64,000 bases of DNA, from the NCBI GenBank assembly GCA_949775045.1, contig OX459109.1:3727975-3791974 (forward strand). Reading direction: 5' to 3'. The stretch comes from Metridium senile (Eukaryota > Cnidaria > Anthozoa > Actiniaria > Metridiidae). Of this stretch, positions 1-10,633 are shown in pieces (within the stretch, counting starts at the first letter, position 1; each line of letters opens with the position of its first letter). Below the pieces are notes generated by a model that saw nothing but the letters and a program-made list of their open reading frames with translations, made no database searches and was not told the DNA's origin. Both the position numbers and the translations under genes were made by a program.

Positions 1-100
1 TGTTTTGTCTGTCTCTCTGTCTGTCTGTCTGTCTGTCTGTCTGTTCGTTTGTTTTGTCTGTCTATTTGTTCGTTTGTTTGCTTATTTTTTTTTGTCTGAC
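1..100. repeat. (TGTC)n / TTTG-rich microsatellite
   Basis: Simple tetranucleotide repeat of TGTC units that decays into TTTG-rich sequence at the left edge of the window. No coding potential. Confidence 0.9.
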
Positions 101-120
101 TTAATGATTGACTAATGGAT

Positions 121-213
121 TTTACTCCGACGAAGGGCTAAAGCTCGAAACGTCAGTAAAGTTAAGTGAACATTTTTTACGCTGTTACAAATTTTATTAT
201 ATTACCGAACGTT
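121..213 (-). repeat. Foldback repeat family FB, 3' half (split copy)
   Basis: Reverse-complement copy of the inner half of a dispersed family, called FB here. FB runs from a GAAACTAGCGAGTAAACTAG end to a TTTCGAGCTTTAGCCCTTCG end. Other copies are at 8107-8222, 18052-18195, 20050-20305, 48216-48329 and 61440-61605. This copy stops at 213, and its missing half resumes at 9288-9331 in the same orientation. The 9.07-kb TIR element at 216-9285 therefore inserted into it. Confidence 0.8.
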
Positions 214-564
214 TAGAGTACAAACACTAAAAGTGTGCAACATAAATACCACTAAATACTGCTAAATTATGCAAATTCTTTTGTTCTCCATCGTTTAAGG
301 TGGTAGGATTGGATAAAATGCATGTCATTAAAAAAAATAATAGTATGAACAGTGTTATATTTACATGCAAAATTATTGCATAGTCTGCTACTATATTAAA
401 TTCTTTACACAAACTCATATAAAGAGGTGTGAAATTTCACACCTAGGTGTCAGAATTCCACAGGCAAACCAGACCACGAATTTAAATATTTCTCTAATAT
501 CTCAGTGTAAAAAAATCGATATGGAAATTAAAACTTATTTTATTTATCCCTATGCAAAATGGAA

Positions 565-678
565 AGTTTGTACCGCAGCCCGGAGCAAAAAGCATTTTCT
601 GAGAGCTTTGTGAGACTTTTTAAGGAAATTGCCTCGTAAAAAATTCGAAAACATTAGTTTTCTCCGGGCTGCGGTGAA
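565..678. other. Hairpin with CCGCAGCCCGGAG arms upstream of the transposase gene
   Basis: An inverted repeat (arms about 570-582 and 662-675, read as GCAGCCCGGA / TCCGGGCTGC) encloses about 80 bases. It lies between the left TIR and the first exon. It could be a small nested element or a subterminal hairpin. No gene is supported in 241-1140. Confidence 0.5.
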
Positions 679-1075
679 AATGTCAGTTTTTGTCTATATT
701 TACACTGTACCAATTTTCATAAACATTCATTAAAACGAATTGCTTCTTTTGAGCTGAAAACTATCGCTTGGTGGTCTTTTGTGAGTTAAAATTGATTGAA
801 AATAGATCAAAATAGGTATAGATCGCTACATTTGGCCGCCATCTTGTTTGATGTGCTTTGGTAATCGATGTTGTATCGTTACGTTCGATAACTGTACGTT
901 TATAGGCGAAATAACTCGTAAATAGACCGGAAAATAGTCGGATTGCCGAAAGGACGCCAAACAAATGACGTAATCCATAGCAACGTGGGCTGCACATGCG
1001 CATTTGATATGTGTAACACGAACCCTCGTGTAAAATCATAGGAAGATCGTCATAGCTGTTTGTAGAGTTCATATC

Positions 1076-1143
1076 AAAGTTTATATCCAAGTTTATACCA
1101 AAGTTTATATCAAAGTTTATACCAAAGTTTATATCAAAGTTTT
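1076..1143 (+). repeat. Short tandem repeat (AAGTTTATAYC)n abutting the start codon
   Basis: Five to six copies of a roughly 12-bp unit (AAGTTTATATCA / AAGTTTATACCA) end directly at the ATG of the transposase-like gene at 1145, so they form its immediate 5' leader. Confidence 0.8.
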
Positions 1144-1144
1144 T

Positions 1145-4100
1145 ATGGCTTTTAATGGTGACCCATTTTATTCAATAAGTGCTCATACTTCGCGTGGTAG
1201 TGGAGCTGGTTCACGGCTTTCAATTATTTCTTACTCGAACGAAGAACTTATCAGAATTGGCTGGAAAGTTGATCCTTGTGGTAAAGGGTTCAAATGGACA
1301 AACCCCAAAGGCAAAACCTTCTATTCTTCAAAGGCCGTTCAAGCATCTTTTCATCAAGATGATGCTGATTACCAGCCGTTATCAGCAGCAAGTAGCGATG
1401 ACTGTACTAGTTCACCGGAGAAGCGACCAACTTTGTCTCGAAGAGCACAGAAACGGTTAGTGTTTTCATTACAGAAGTTACATATATATAGATTCCTCGC
1501 AAGAATTAAAAACATGTTTCAAACTGTTTTATACAGTTTTCAAATAAATTTACAATCCTCGCGATCGGGTCCGCTATGATTTTTGAAGGCAATGAATGTC
1601 TAAAGTTCATGTGCTCTTTCGGGCAAAGTTCTATGATTTAAGATTCTTGCCAGCCTGCTGCTGTTGATACAGACCCAATTCAAGGCAATGCATGATAATG
1701 TGCCAAGTAAAATAGTAATGAAAATTGTGATTTTGAATTAATGTGTTAGGATGACATCACAATTGTGTGTATCTTGGATTTTAAACAGATAGTCTTTATA
1801 TCGAGCAGAGACCTATTATCTCATGATACATGTACAATAGAGATAATACATGCAGTGTTGTTTTCTCTTGATAACAGATGTATTACTGGGAAATAACTAA
1901 TATACAACATTTTTTTTAGGATTAAAGTGAAACAGAATTTGACGGCCTCTATTGCACTACCAGCCAGATACCACATTGCAATGACATCGCAGTTGGAGGA
2001 TTTTATTGAACAAGTAAATCAAACACACGGTTGTTCCATAGAGAAAGGATGCAAAGGTATGTCTTTATAATTCTTCAACAGAATTTGTTCTCTGTTTTCA
2101 TAGAGTTACAACTGATGTTCTTGAAGTGCAACCTGGAAGTTTAAGGGTTTAATGTATCATTTGCTGACTAGTCAATCAAAAACCTTGAATTTGAAATAAT
2201 TGATTAAACCAGCTATTCATGTGCTTTCTTCACTTGCTGATTCCCATAAAAACTCAAATATTACACTAAAAAATGGACCATAAAATTCAAGCCATGTAGG
2301 GAAATATTTTTAGTTGAAGAATTAGATAGTAAGAAACCAAACATAATAAGAGGTTATTAACCAAGCTTGAGGTCTGTATGGGAAAATATCAGACCAAGGT
2401 CTTATGAGTTATGATATGACGTCTGATATTTTTCCGTACAGACTGATCAAGCAATAAAAATTAATAAAACGTTTATTATATGGCTTTTTTTCTTAGCGAT
2501 GTACAAAATCACAAATATTTTATCACTGAATTTCTCATTATTGAATGAATAAAAAGACATCAACACACACACAAAACTGTCTAAAAATACTTCGCAGGTA
2601 CAAGAGAAACTTTTTTATAAAATATATATTACATTACTTTACTATACAAGTTGTTTTTAATTTCCCGGTCTGAAAAAAATATGAAAATTGAAATGTTGTC
2701 ATAGAAACGTTCCAATACACCTTTGGACAGACTGCTCATCAACTTGAGAAATGTTTAAGCCATATAATAAATAATAGTTATTGTACAAAGGAAAGCTATA
2801 GGTTCAATATTTGAACTGTAAAGAATTTAAAAATTCAATTTTAACTTAACAATTCTAACCATTCAAATTCCAAGAAATATTTCAGCTATAATTATTCAGC
2901 TTTATTATGTAAACTTCAGTGAAATATCAGGTGATCTCCCGCCGAAAAAGTGATATCTTCACATTGTGAAAATAACATGTTATTTCACATGTGAAATAAC
3001 ACGTTACCATCTATTTGTTAATTTTTGATGCATATCTTGATAAAACTTTTGCTATTTCATTTGTCATGAGTTTATATAATAAACAGAACATTACATGGGC
3101 GCTTGGAGATATGGATTTTATTTTCTCATGCTCAAATGATATCTCACTCTTTCGCTGCACTCGTGAGATATCAATTGAACACTCAAGATAAAAAACGTAT
3201 TTTGCGCGCCCATGTAATATCCTCTATATCTGTCAATTCTAGTCTCTGGTTATTACAGTTAGATATTACTATTGCATCTGTTTCAATTATATTGTTAAAT
3301 AGAATTGTAAAATACATGTAGTGAATAAAGATGGAGTGAATTGAATTTTAAATGAATTGAGAGAAACCTCAGATAACATGCTCATCAATTTGGATTTATT
3401 TTTTTATTTTTATCTTCTAGGAAAACTTGTGCCTGTTCATATAGAGGAGAAAGGCTTGGGAGGTGCCACAACTGTACACTTTGCTTGTTCTGGATGTGGT
3501 TATGGCATTCATTATGCAAGTAGTCAGGTTGCCTTGACTCACCATAAGAGGAACTGTGTATCCTTGGCCACAGCACTGTGCTTCCTGGTTTATGGTCAAG
3601 GATATCACACCTATTTCAAAGTTTTAAAAATGGGATTGGGTATGAATGTGCTTACCAGCAGCAACTTCTACCGTGTCATCAAATTAGCTTACCCACATGT
3701 CAAGGCTATCCTAGATGGAATGTGTGAGCGGGGAAAAGATTGCATGAAAGCCAAAGACCCAACTGAGCTAGGCAGCTGGAAAAGAGGTGTTACAACATCT
3801 GATGGCTGTTGGCTTATTCGAGGTTTTCATAGCCAGTGTTGTACATTTGTCATGGCCGATTTCTTGACAGGTGGGATCCTTTACTACGGTCACCTATGCA
3901 TGCGTGGAAGTAACAGCATTTCAGATACTGATTTATGGGAAGGGACTTCAAAGTCAGCTGAAGGACACCTAGCACACTTGATCTTCAAACAAGCCAAGGA
4001 AGAAGATTTAAACATTGAATTGAATTGGCAGGATCAGGATTCTACTGCTGAACTCTCATTCCGCAGCATATTCCCAGATAGTGAACTGAATCGTGTGATG

Positions 4101-6359
4101 TTGTGTGGAGGCCACATCGGACGTTCCCATGGGAACAATCTTAAGGAATATAAAGGAAAGAAAGTTCTTGACTGTGGTTTCATTGACAAACACAAGAAAA
4201 ACTTTCCAGAAATCCAGAATGTGAAGTGTGCATGTGCAGGAAAGAAGCATTCTAAATCTTGTGGCTGCCTTTCAGATCACTTCATTGCGGCAGCTAAGAG
4301 AAATCACTTCTCCGCCTTAAAGCAGAGTAAGAACAATCCTGATGAATATGCCAGACGCATGAATGTTCTTGGCAAATATCATTGTCAAGACATTCATAGT
4401 TGGATTAACAAAGATGGAGAACAAGAAGAGTGTGGGTTTCATCCATTGACTGTGTGTGAATGTGGAGAATGTGAAAAGGGCAGCAGTGTGAGTGATGGTG
4501 AAACAGAGAAAGGAAGTAGTGAAGAAGAAAAAGGCAGTGGAGATGAGGGAAGTGATGTAAGTAGTGGGATTGACGATAGTGAAAATCAGAGGAATGTTGA
4601 TGGGATTTGTACAGATTTGGATGTAAATAGAGAGATTGATAGTGATAGCAGCAATGATCAAAGTGCTATTGAAAGTGAAGTTGAGAGTGAAGATAGTAAT
4701 GGTGATAGTGAAGTTGAGAGTGGTGATAGTAGTGATAGTGAAGTTGAGAGTGACGAGTGTGATGATAGTAATGGTGATAGTGAAGTTCAGAGTGACGAGT
4801 GTGATGAAAGTGATGAAGATGAAGACCCACAGCTGAAATGTGCTGGAAAGCCATATGTGGCAAGACATGTTCTACGCTGCAAACTGCATGCTCTCCTTTA
4901 TGAAATTGAGTGCAACAGAATTTCCAACAAAGCAAAAGCTGTTGTGCACGAAGAAATGGGTCGAGGACACTCGAGTTTGCCTGAGAGCAAGTTCAATGTT
5001 TTGACACGTTTCCGCTCAAAGAGTGTAAACTTACACCAGTTACATTACGAATTCATTACGAACATTGGATTATGTCAAAGCAATATGACTTTTATGTATA
5101 AAGTTGCTGGTAATACATATCACTGGATGAGAGAACTGTACACCTTACTACGCCTTCCCATTCCTGATGGCATAGAGGAAATCTGGGCAGGAGAAAATGA
5201 AAGGAGAATGAAAGCCCTTCTTAAGAAAAGAACAACAGTTGTAAAGTCTGCAAGAGCAAAGCAGAAGCAGAAACGACTCCAAGAAAGTGAGCAGAGGTAA
5301 TTGAAAATATTGTGTTTCTTGGTCTTTTATAACCATTTTGCACTATGAACAATGTCATCTTACTTTATATATTGATTTTATTCAAAAGCCACTTAGACGA
5401 AAAAAAATATTTGTAACACAAGGAAGCACAAGTGTGACCAGATTGATGCATCAATAGTTCTTGATTGATTTATTGATCTACACAGCAGTAACTAAAGTAT
5501 CATTTTAGTCATAATTGACAGAAGAAAATAACAATAAGACTAGTCATGTGTTTTGGGTGTCTGAGCTCACAAGAAATTACCAGTTAAAACCTATGCAAAT
5601 CAGGATATAAAACCATAGTGTTGTATCAGATATACAACACTTTTCATGGTCATGGTTTCTTTTGAAAATGTGTCTTAATTATTCATGAATTTTTTAAATC
5701 AACATATCATTGTGGCATCACCATAGTGGTTATTTTGTGGGTTTCTTATATTTATTCCATCCAAAGACTTTATTTTTCCATAAATTTTTTGTTTATTTTT
5801 TGCTTTTGTGTCGAATTGGAAGATTAAAAAAAAAAATAGGAAAGAAATTACTGAGGCCTCTAGAACCGGGTAAACCAATAAATTTGACTCTTAAGCCAAC
5901 TTCAAACATCAAATTTCACATGTGCTGAATGCAATTACATGAAAGAAGGCCGCCTAATTATCTATTTTCAGCGCATTCGGCACATGTGAGATTCACAGTT
6001 TGAATTAGGCCTTATTCAAGGGTTGTATTTGATCAGTGGCTCTGTTAAAGTAAGTGAAGATACTAATCCCATTTTTGTTTCATACATGTAGGAAGAAGTT
6101 TGTAAGAAGACAGAAGATTTTGCACACATATGGTGGAAATGAAGAAGATGTTGACCTTGACGACGATGTAGTTTTGGCTGAGGTGCAAAAGAGGCTCCAA
6201 GAGAAATCCAATCCTCCAAAATTTACTAAAGCAGTAAATCCTCCTGAAGGCGCAAGAGTGAACGTTGGTGGCAGAGCTTGCAGATGTGGGAATAAGGATC
6301 ACCTACGCACATCTCATAGATCATGTCCTTTGAATAAGAAGAATAAATCAAAGGAATAA
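1145..6359 (+). CDS. Mutator-like (PF20700-type) transposase-like protein, 4 exons, 863 aa
   Basis: Exons are 1145-1455, 1920-2056, 3421-5296 and 6092-6359. All junctions are GT-AG and the phases (2,1,2) join into one open frame of 863 residues. The N-terminus has a short basic module (about residues 39-65). Exon 3 holds a metal-binding-like segment (CSGCGYG) and a transposase-like core with acidic and His residues in the usual family order: DGCW (D277), SAEGH (E330), WQDQDST (D354/D356) and GGHIGRSHG (H381). A Cys-rich cluster follows (CACAGKK..CGC). A Ser/Asp/Glu-rich tandem repeat spans about residues 504-622. A terminal CxCx4H...HxxxCPLN knuckle-like motif lies in exon 4. The TIRs at 216 and 9285 place the gene inside a mobile element. 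The family is assigned by motif order from memory, not by a search; the N-terminal module could be MBD-like, but this is unproven. The ATG follows the short tandem repeat directly. Confidence 0.75.
2370..2447. repeat. Imperfect hairpin in intron 2
   Basis: Arms of about 26 bp read roughly GTCTGTATGGGAAAATATCA and its complement, around a 25-bp loop. A second inverted pair with AGCCATATAATAAA arms (about 2468-2485 and 2757-2773) follows. These are foldback MITE remnants in intron 2 (2057-3420). Confidence 0.65.
2978..3001. repeat. Perfect 24-bp palindrome
   Basis: TGTTATTTCACA is followed directly by its exact reverse complement, without a spacer, inside intron 2. It is probably part of a small foldback element. 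Confidence 0.8.
3090..3218. mobile_element. 129-bp MITE with ATTACATGGGCGC termini
   Basis: Perfect 13-bp terminal inverted repeats (3090-3102 and 3206-3218) bound an AT-rich interior in intron 2. No coding capacity. Confidence 0.65.
5590..5668. repeat. Repeat related to the AMACR intron-3 tandem array
   Basis: ATGCAAATCAGGATATA, a GTGTTGTA-CAGATAT core and CATGGTCATGRTTTCTTTTG occur here once and again three to four times at 15,670-16,020, so this is a dispersed family. It lies in intron 3 (5297-6091). Confidence 0.6.
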
Positions 6360-6360
6360 C

Positions 6361-6610
6361 ATATTTCCAATTGAACATTAACAGTTATTCGCTGAACACG
6401 AAGTGGTAATCAGGCGAATATTTACTGAACCACAAACCGGAGGTGAATAACTGTTTTACTATATACACAATTCACAACCGAACTAAAAAAAAGAAATGAA
6501 AACTATTGTATGATGTGCGTGAAAAGGTAGATATGGTGTAATATCCCAAGATAGCGAACCAATGACAGCACTCGTTCTTATGAGCTTGTGAATTGTGTAT
6601 ATACTAAATA
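6361..6610. repeat. Foldback/MITE sequences downstream of the transposase gene
   Basis: ACAGTTATTCGCTGA (6379) pairs with GGTGAATAACTGTTT (about 6440), and ATATACACAATTCACAA (about 6460) pairs with TTGTGAATTGTGTATAT (about 6586-6602). A related structure occurs at 17,083-17,180. Confidence 0.6.
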
Positions 6611-6904
6611 ATAATGTGTGAATCATATTATTAGTAGAGAGCTTGCTATAAATATGTGAACATTTAGTAGTATCATACTTATTTATGCTAGACACTTGTG
6701 TGTTTTAATTAATTCTAAAATATTTGAATTTCATGGATTTAGTGCAAGCACTCTAGTGATAAGTCAATTTTGTTTTCTTTATTAAAATGAAGTAGCTTCT
6801 TTCATTCTTTGTCTAAACACTGCCAGGACACACAAACAAGAATAGGACGAAGATAAAGCAACTTTGGCTTCCAAAGTGCATGTGTATTGTAATGCAATAG
6901 GCAA

Positions 6905-7068
6905 ATATATATCTTATTAGACAGTTTGATGTGTAATATGGCTGGATATTTTAAGAGTGAAACAATGTATTTTGACGAGCCTCCAGGAGAGTCAAAATGC
7001 AAGTTAACGAGTACAATATCTAGCCATATTACTAACCAAACTGTCTTATAAGATATATATTATCCAAT
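6905..7068. mobile_element. Foldback MITE, about 160 bp
   Basis: The left arm (ATATATATCTTATTAGACAG...ATGGCT..ATATT) and the right arm (AATATCTAGCCATATTAC...CTGTCTTATAAGATATATAT) are imperfect inverted repeats of about 50 bp. It lies between the two convergent genes of the transposon. The remaining 7070-7550 is AT-rich with nothing else I can support. Confidence 0.65.
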
Positions 7069-7565
7069 AAAAAGGTTTTTGTTGTTTTATAAAGCAAAAT
7101 ATTGTTTTGCTTGAGTGCTAGATAGAGTAGTAGAAAAATTGCTGGGTATTTTTACTCAATCCAGCCCTACTCCTGAATATTTTTACTTGTCTGAGTAAAT
7201 TAATAAAATACAATATAATAACAATGTGATACAAAGTCACTTTATTTCATTAAATCATTTATTTCATTTGTAAAGTCATAATTACTAAGCCATAATATTC
7301 AAAATCAATTCTATTTCATTATTATTGTTCATGGATTTAAGACTTCATTTAGAAAATATTTGAATATGTTGAGAAAATAGAAACAGTAACCATTATTTGT
7401 ATATATAATTTATTGTATTTAAAAATGTTTTTTCTCAAATCCCTGTGTGTTTGTTTATATAAAAATATTGTACTGTAATTACATTGTGCATTCTTATAAG
7501 TGAAAGTTTACAAATCAAAGACAATATGAAAAGTATACAGTAGTCTTGTCTGCTTTATTGCCTAG

Positions 7566-8920
7566 CTATTTCTTCTTTGCAACTGGCCACTTGGCTGTAG
7601 CAAGTTCTCCAATATTTACTTTGCATACCTGGATAAAATATGAAAATGACAATTGCAATATTCGTTGATTTTGCATGTAATCGTGTGTCTGAATTGAAAG
7701 TAGTCGTGACTTGTATATCTGCAATGTACTTACACCATCATGATTTGGATCTGATTTATCATGTATATTGCCAGGTATTATTTCTCTGATTACCCTCTTC
7801 AGAGAAGGTGGGTAAACATATGTTGGTGCTGATCTGTTTGGAGAAGCACCAAGCTTTTTTTGACTGCCAAACTATAAAGTGACAAAATAAATAACACAAG
7901 TTCATTATATGAAGACCAGGAAGGAATACAAGCACCGAGTCTTGTGGTTTATCATTACGTACGTATAGTCCGTGCAGCATATATTAGTTTAAAATTGTGT
8001 TATAGTATACTCCCAGCCACAGGATAGGGTTTTTTTTAAAGATTTTACAAATAATCTGTCATTACAACATACACGATTGTTGACTGGGTGAGTTATTGAA
8101 AAATGAATGGAAACTAGCAAGTAAACTAGTATAGTAAACTAGTATAGGCTGTGCCTGTGTTTGATATAAACGATAGTAAAAAATGACGCCGTAAAAAATG
8201 CTGACGTAACTTTACTAAATTGAAAAATGATTACCTGTCGAACAACAAAAACCAAGATGATTTCAGCTAACTAATATTTGGTTTTATCTACCAAAGCATG
8301 AAAACAGTTGTTTGTTTTGGCTACATATTTTTACTTCCGATGACTCATCGTATCACTCGATCAGTGATGCGAAGTTTCACCGTGTTGCAGTGCAAGTCCC
8401 GCATTATTGCAATCCGAATCACTGGAACATTCATAATTGACAGTCGTATATGTAAAAGATAAGATTGATTGAGTGTCTAAAAGGACGGTTGCCTTAGTTG
8501 GACCGCTGCAATATATACTTCAGACTGTAATACCTGAATTCAGGCGATGAACATTTTCGCGTAATCACAAAATTCCTCCATGAGAATAAAGTCTCGGCTT
8601 ATAATACGATCAAAGAAGAACCCTTGGGTGCATAGCAAAGTTAAAAATAGTATTAAATCTGAAATACTTACCCACAAAAGTGCCCAAAGGCGTCTGTAAA
8701 TTCGAGCTCTTCCCTCTTCAGCGCTTTCGTTCGGCTTTAGCGTGAATCCTTTCAAAAGGTTTATAAGGCCTTTTGGGACGTCGAAACTGAGAAAATATAC
8801 AAATATCACATTTTAAAAGCTGTCAGAACGGATTGATTGAACAACAGACTAAGAAACTTACCCATTCCGTACAAATTCAGCTTTGAAAGCCTCGAAAGCG
8901 TGTTCTGTATTCGCCGCCAT
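7566..8920 (-). CDS. Four-exon 124-aa protein of unknown function inside the transposon
   Basis: Exons (minus strand, in order) are 8862-8920, 8672-8786, 7734-7871 and 7566-7628. All introns are GT-AG, with three GTAAGT-type donors, and the phases (2,0,0) give a continuous 124-aa frame that ends in TAG. An AATAAA signal sits at 7559-7554, just past the stop. The protein is small, basic and probably helical in its N-terminal half (EGRARIYRRLW near residues 46-56), then has a Pro/Lys-rich stretch and a basic KKK end. I do not recognise the family. Its location, tail-to-tail with the transposase gene and within the same TIRs, suggests an accessory protein of the mobile element. Intron 2 carries an FB repeat fragment. 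No membrane or signal segment is evident. Confidence 0.65.
8107..8222 (+). repeat. FB repeat, partial copy
   Basis: AAACTAGCAAGTAAACTAG, a short internal duplication, TGTTTGATATAAACGATAG and GCCGTAAAAAATGCTGACG follow the FB consensus. It lies in intron 2 (7872-8671) of the small gene. Confidence 0.75.
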
Positions 8921-9287
8921 AACTAGAGATTAGAAGATCGGACGAAGGTGTGAATCTTTCACGTGCAAATGTCTCGTGTAACCCACGCGAATACAGGCCT
9001 GGCAAGCAGCTTTGGCCTCAACTACGCATGTGTATCATGTAAGTTCGTCTCTTATTTCAATATGGCGAATCAAAATGGCTTCCTTAGCTACGACTTATAG
9101 AGGACTTTTTATCATTGTTTTTCAAAGAAAAAGATATAAGTTTATTAATCAAATTTCTTAATCTAGCTGAGAACTATCAGTTTACGTTAAAAAATGGCAA
9201 GTTTGTTATCCAATCCTACTACCTTAATCAACACCATTTAGTGGTAAATAGTACAAAGTATTGCACACTTTTAGTGTTTGTACTCTA

Positions 9288-9331
9288 CCAACACCGACAC
9301 AGCTTATACAAGTTTATTCGCTAGTTTTCAT
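9288..9331 (-). repeat. FB repeat, 5' half (split copy)
   Basis: It reads (minus) AAAACTAGCGAATAAAC..GTCGGTGTT, the other half of the copy at 121-213. The last codons and the stop of the GPCR gene (9314-10330) lie in it. Confidence 0.8.
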
Positions 9332-10330
9332 GTTTGATTGATTCATTGTCCAACCAAAAGAGCTGAATATTAAGTTACCGAACTCAGCAACTCTTTCTCT
9401 GGGTGTGTGTCTACAAAATATGCTCTTCAATTCTTGTTTAAACTCTGGCATACTTATCGAATACACTAAAAGGTTCACAAATGAGTTGCTATAAAGCAAA
9501 CAAGTCGCGATGGTGTTCCAAATCTGAGGCGAATTGACTTTGTCATCAAACATTATAAAAACGTCTGTAGCAGTTCGAGGGATCCATGTAACCATGGAAA
9601 CTACCGTCACTATAAAGAGTGTTTTGGCAAGTTTATTGTTTTCTTTGATTGTTCTACAATTTCTAAACTTTGTGAAAAACTTCATTTTTATCCAAATAGA
9701 TGTATAGGAGACACAAATTATAACGATAGCTATAGAAGCCAAGCTTACGTAGGCCATATTATAGTTGTAGTGATCGTTTTTGTCAAGGTACTTTTTTTGG
9801 CCAAGAGCCCCAGTCAGTGCTGTTGAAAGCGCACACACCCAAATGACAACAATGACAGCCACAAAGTGCCACTTTTTCACAAGACGATGTTGAAAAGGCC
9901 TGAACACAGCGTAAGATCTCTCCAAAGCGATCGCAGCGATGGAGAATATTGAGGCCATTGCGTTCGTCAATGAGAAAATGTTAGTCACAATAATATAATT
10001 CAGAAGTTCTGAGACGTTTTGTGGTGTCCATGACGTCTTGACTAGAATGTTGGAAACCATGCTGCCCAAACCAAGCATCAAGTCTGTCACTGCTAAGTTG
10101 ATGAGAAGATAAGTCGACTTTTTGCCTCGGAAACGTCTTCTTAAGAAGACAAATAATACCAAACTATTCCCAAAGATTATAGCGATTAGAATACAGCTAA
10201 AAAGTGAATCGATTTTCGACCATGTATAGGAGGCGAGTTGGGGAGCGTATGTATTGACGGCTGAAGAGTTTTTCGTTTCTTTAAATCTCATCTTGTATAT
10301 ATTATTGTTCCTGTTTGCCCCTTCTTGCAA
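9314..10330 (-). CDS. Class A (rhodopsin-like) G-protein-coupled receptor, 338 aa, intron-free
   Basis: Seven hydrophobic segments are in the expected places. TM1 has G54-N55, TM2 has LAVTD (80-83), and the TM3 end is ERS (137-139) in place of DRY. TM4 has W164, TM6 has TWIP (248-251) for CWxP, and TM7 has NSFVNLLVY (282-290) for NSxxNPxxY. An N-glycosylation site (NSS, 21-23) lies in the short extracellular N-terminus. The usual disulfide pair seems absent: no Cys precedes TM3, and there is none in extracellular loop 2 (about 173-193). The reading frame ends MKTSE-stop inside an FB repeat, so the original tail may have been longer. The ligand cannot be assigned; adenosine-, melatonin- or amine-like cnidarian receptors are possible. 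Residue 14 is an alternative start. Confidence 0.85.
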   Translation of the reverse strand: MQEGANRNNNIYKMRFKETKNSSAVNTYAPQLASYTWSKIDSLFSCILIAIIFGNSLVLFVFLRRRFRGKKSTYLLINLAVTDLMLGLGSMVSNILVKTSWTPQNVSELLNYIIVTNIFSLTNAMASIFSIAAIALERSYAVFRPFQHRLVKKWHFVAVIVVIWVCALSTALTGALGQKKYLDKNDHYNYNMAYVSLASIAIVIICVSYTSIWIKMKFFTKFRNCRTIKENNKLAKTLFIVTVVSMVTWIPRTATDVFIMFDDKVNSPQIWNTIATCLLYSNSFVNLLVYSISMPEFKQELKSIFCRHTPRERVAEFGNLIFSSFGWTMNQSNMKTSE

Positions 10331-10620
10331 GGTTTTGAAATCTCAAATCTAACTGTAAACTACAAATTTTGGACTCCAACGAAAGCTGTCTTCAATGGTT
10401 TTTTCTCAAACAGTTAATCATTTGGAAAGCCCCGCTCATTGATTGAGGAACAAATTGGAAAAAGACACCGTTTGTTGTCTCTGAATTTACCAATGTTTTT
10501 CCCTTTCTCTGCTATGTTATGAACAGAAAAAAAGCCTTTTAATGTACCAAAAATCTGTAATTGTAAATATTTCTTCCTTTTTTCATCTACTTCCAAAAAA
10601 TTTTAAGAATAGTGTTCAAC
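10331..10620. other. Intergenic, no gene seen
   Basis: AT-rich sequence upstream of the GPCR gene. Only short open frames without family signatures are present. Confidence 0.5.
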
Positions 10621-10633
10621 ACCAAATTTGAAG

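Larger units (their letters stand above)
216..9285. mobile_element. 9.07-kb TIR DNA transposon carrying two convergent genes
   Basis: The ends are perfect 25-bp inverted repeats at 216-240 and 9261-9285, beginning GAGTACAAACACTAAAAG. A TA dinucleotide flanks each end (214-215 and 9286-9287). Subterminal blocks also match in inverted order: ACCACTAAAT and a segment ending GTAGGATTGGATA, near 248-320 and 9213-9240. The flanking DNA is one FB repeat interrupted at the same internal point, which supports a single insertion event. The interior carries a four-exon transposase-like gene (+, 1145-6359) and a four-exon gene (-, 7566-8920), plus small foldback repeats in introns and between the genes. 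The superfamily is not settled. The transposase type resembles Mutator-like/Kolobok-like animal families, but TA is not the TTAA duplication expected for Kolobok. Both genes appear intact, so the copy may be young. Confidence 0.8.

Noticed and set aside
761..1090. 109-aa minus-strand open frame upstream of the transposase
   Set aside because: No recognisable domain, no splice or promoter support, and it overlaps the leader repeat.
1260..1350. MBD (methyl-CpG-binding) call for the N-terminus of the transposase-like protein
   Set aside because: GWKVD..GKGFKWTNPKGKTFYSS is only loosely similar; not enough to name the fold.
4317..4868. 183-aa minus-strand open frame over the transposase gene
   Set aside because: Low-complexity Thr/Ile translation of the antisense of the acidic repeat; a shadow of the real exon.
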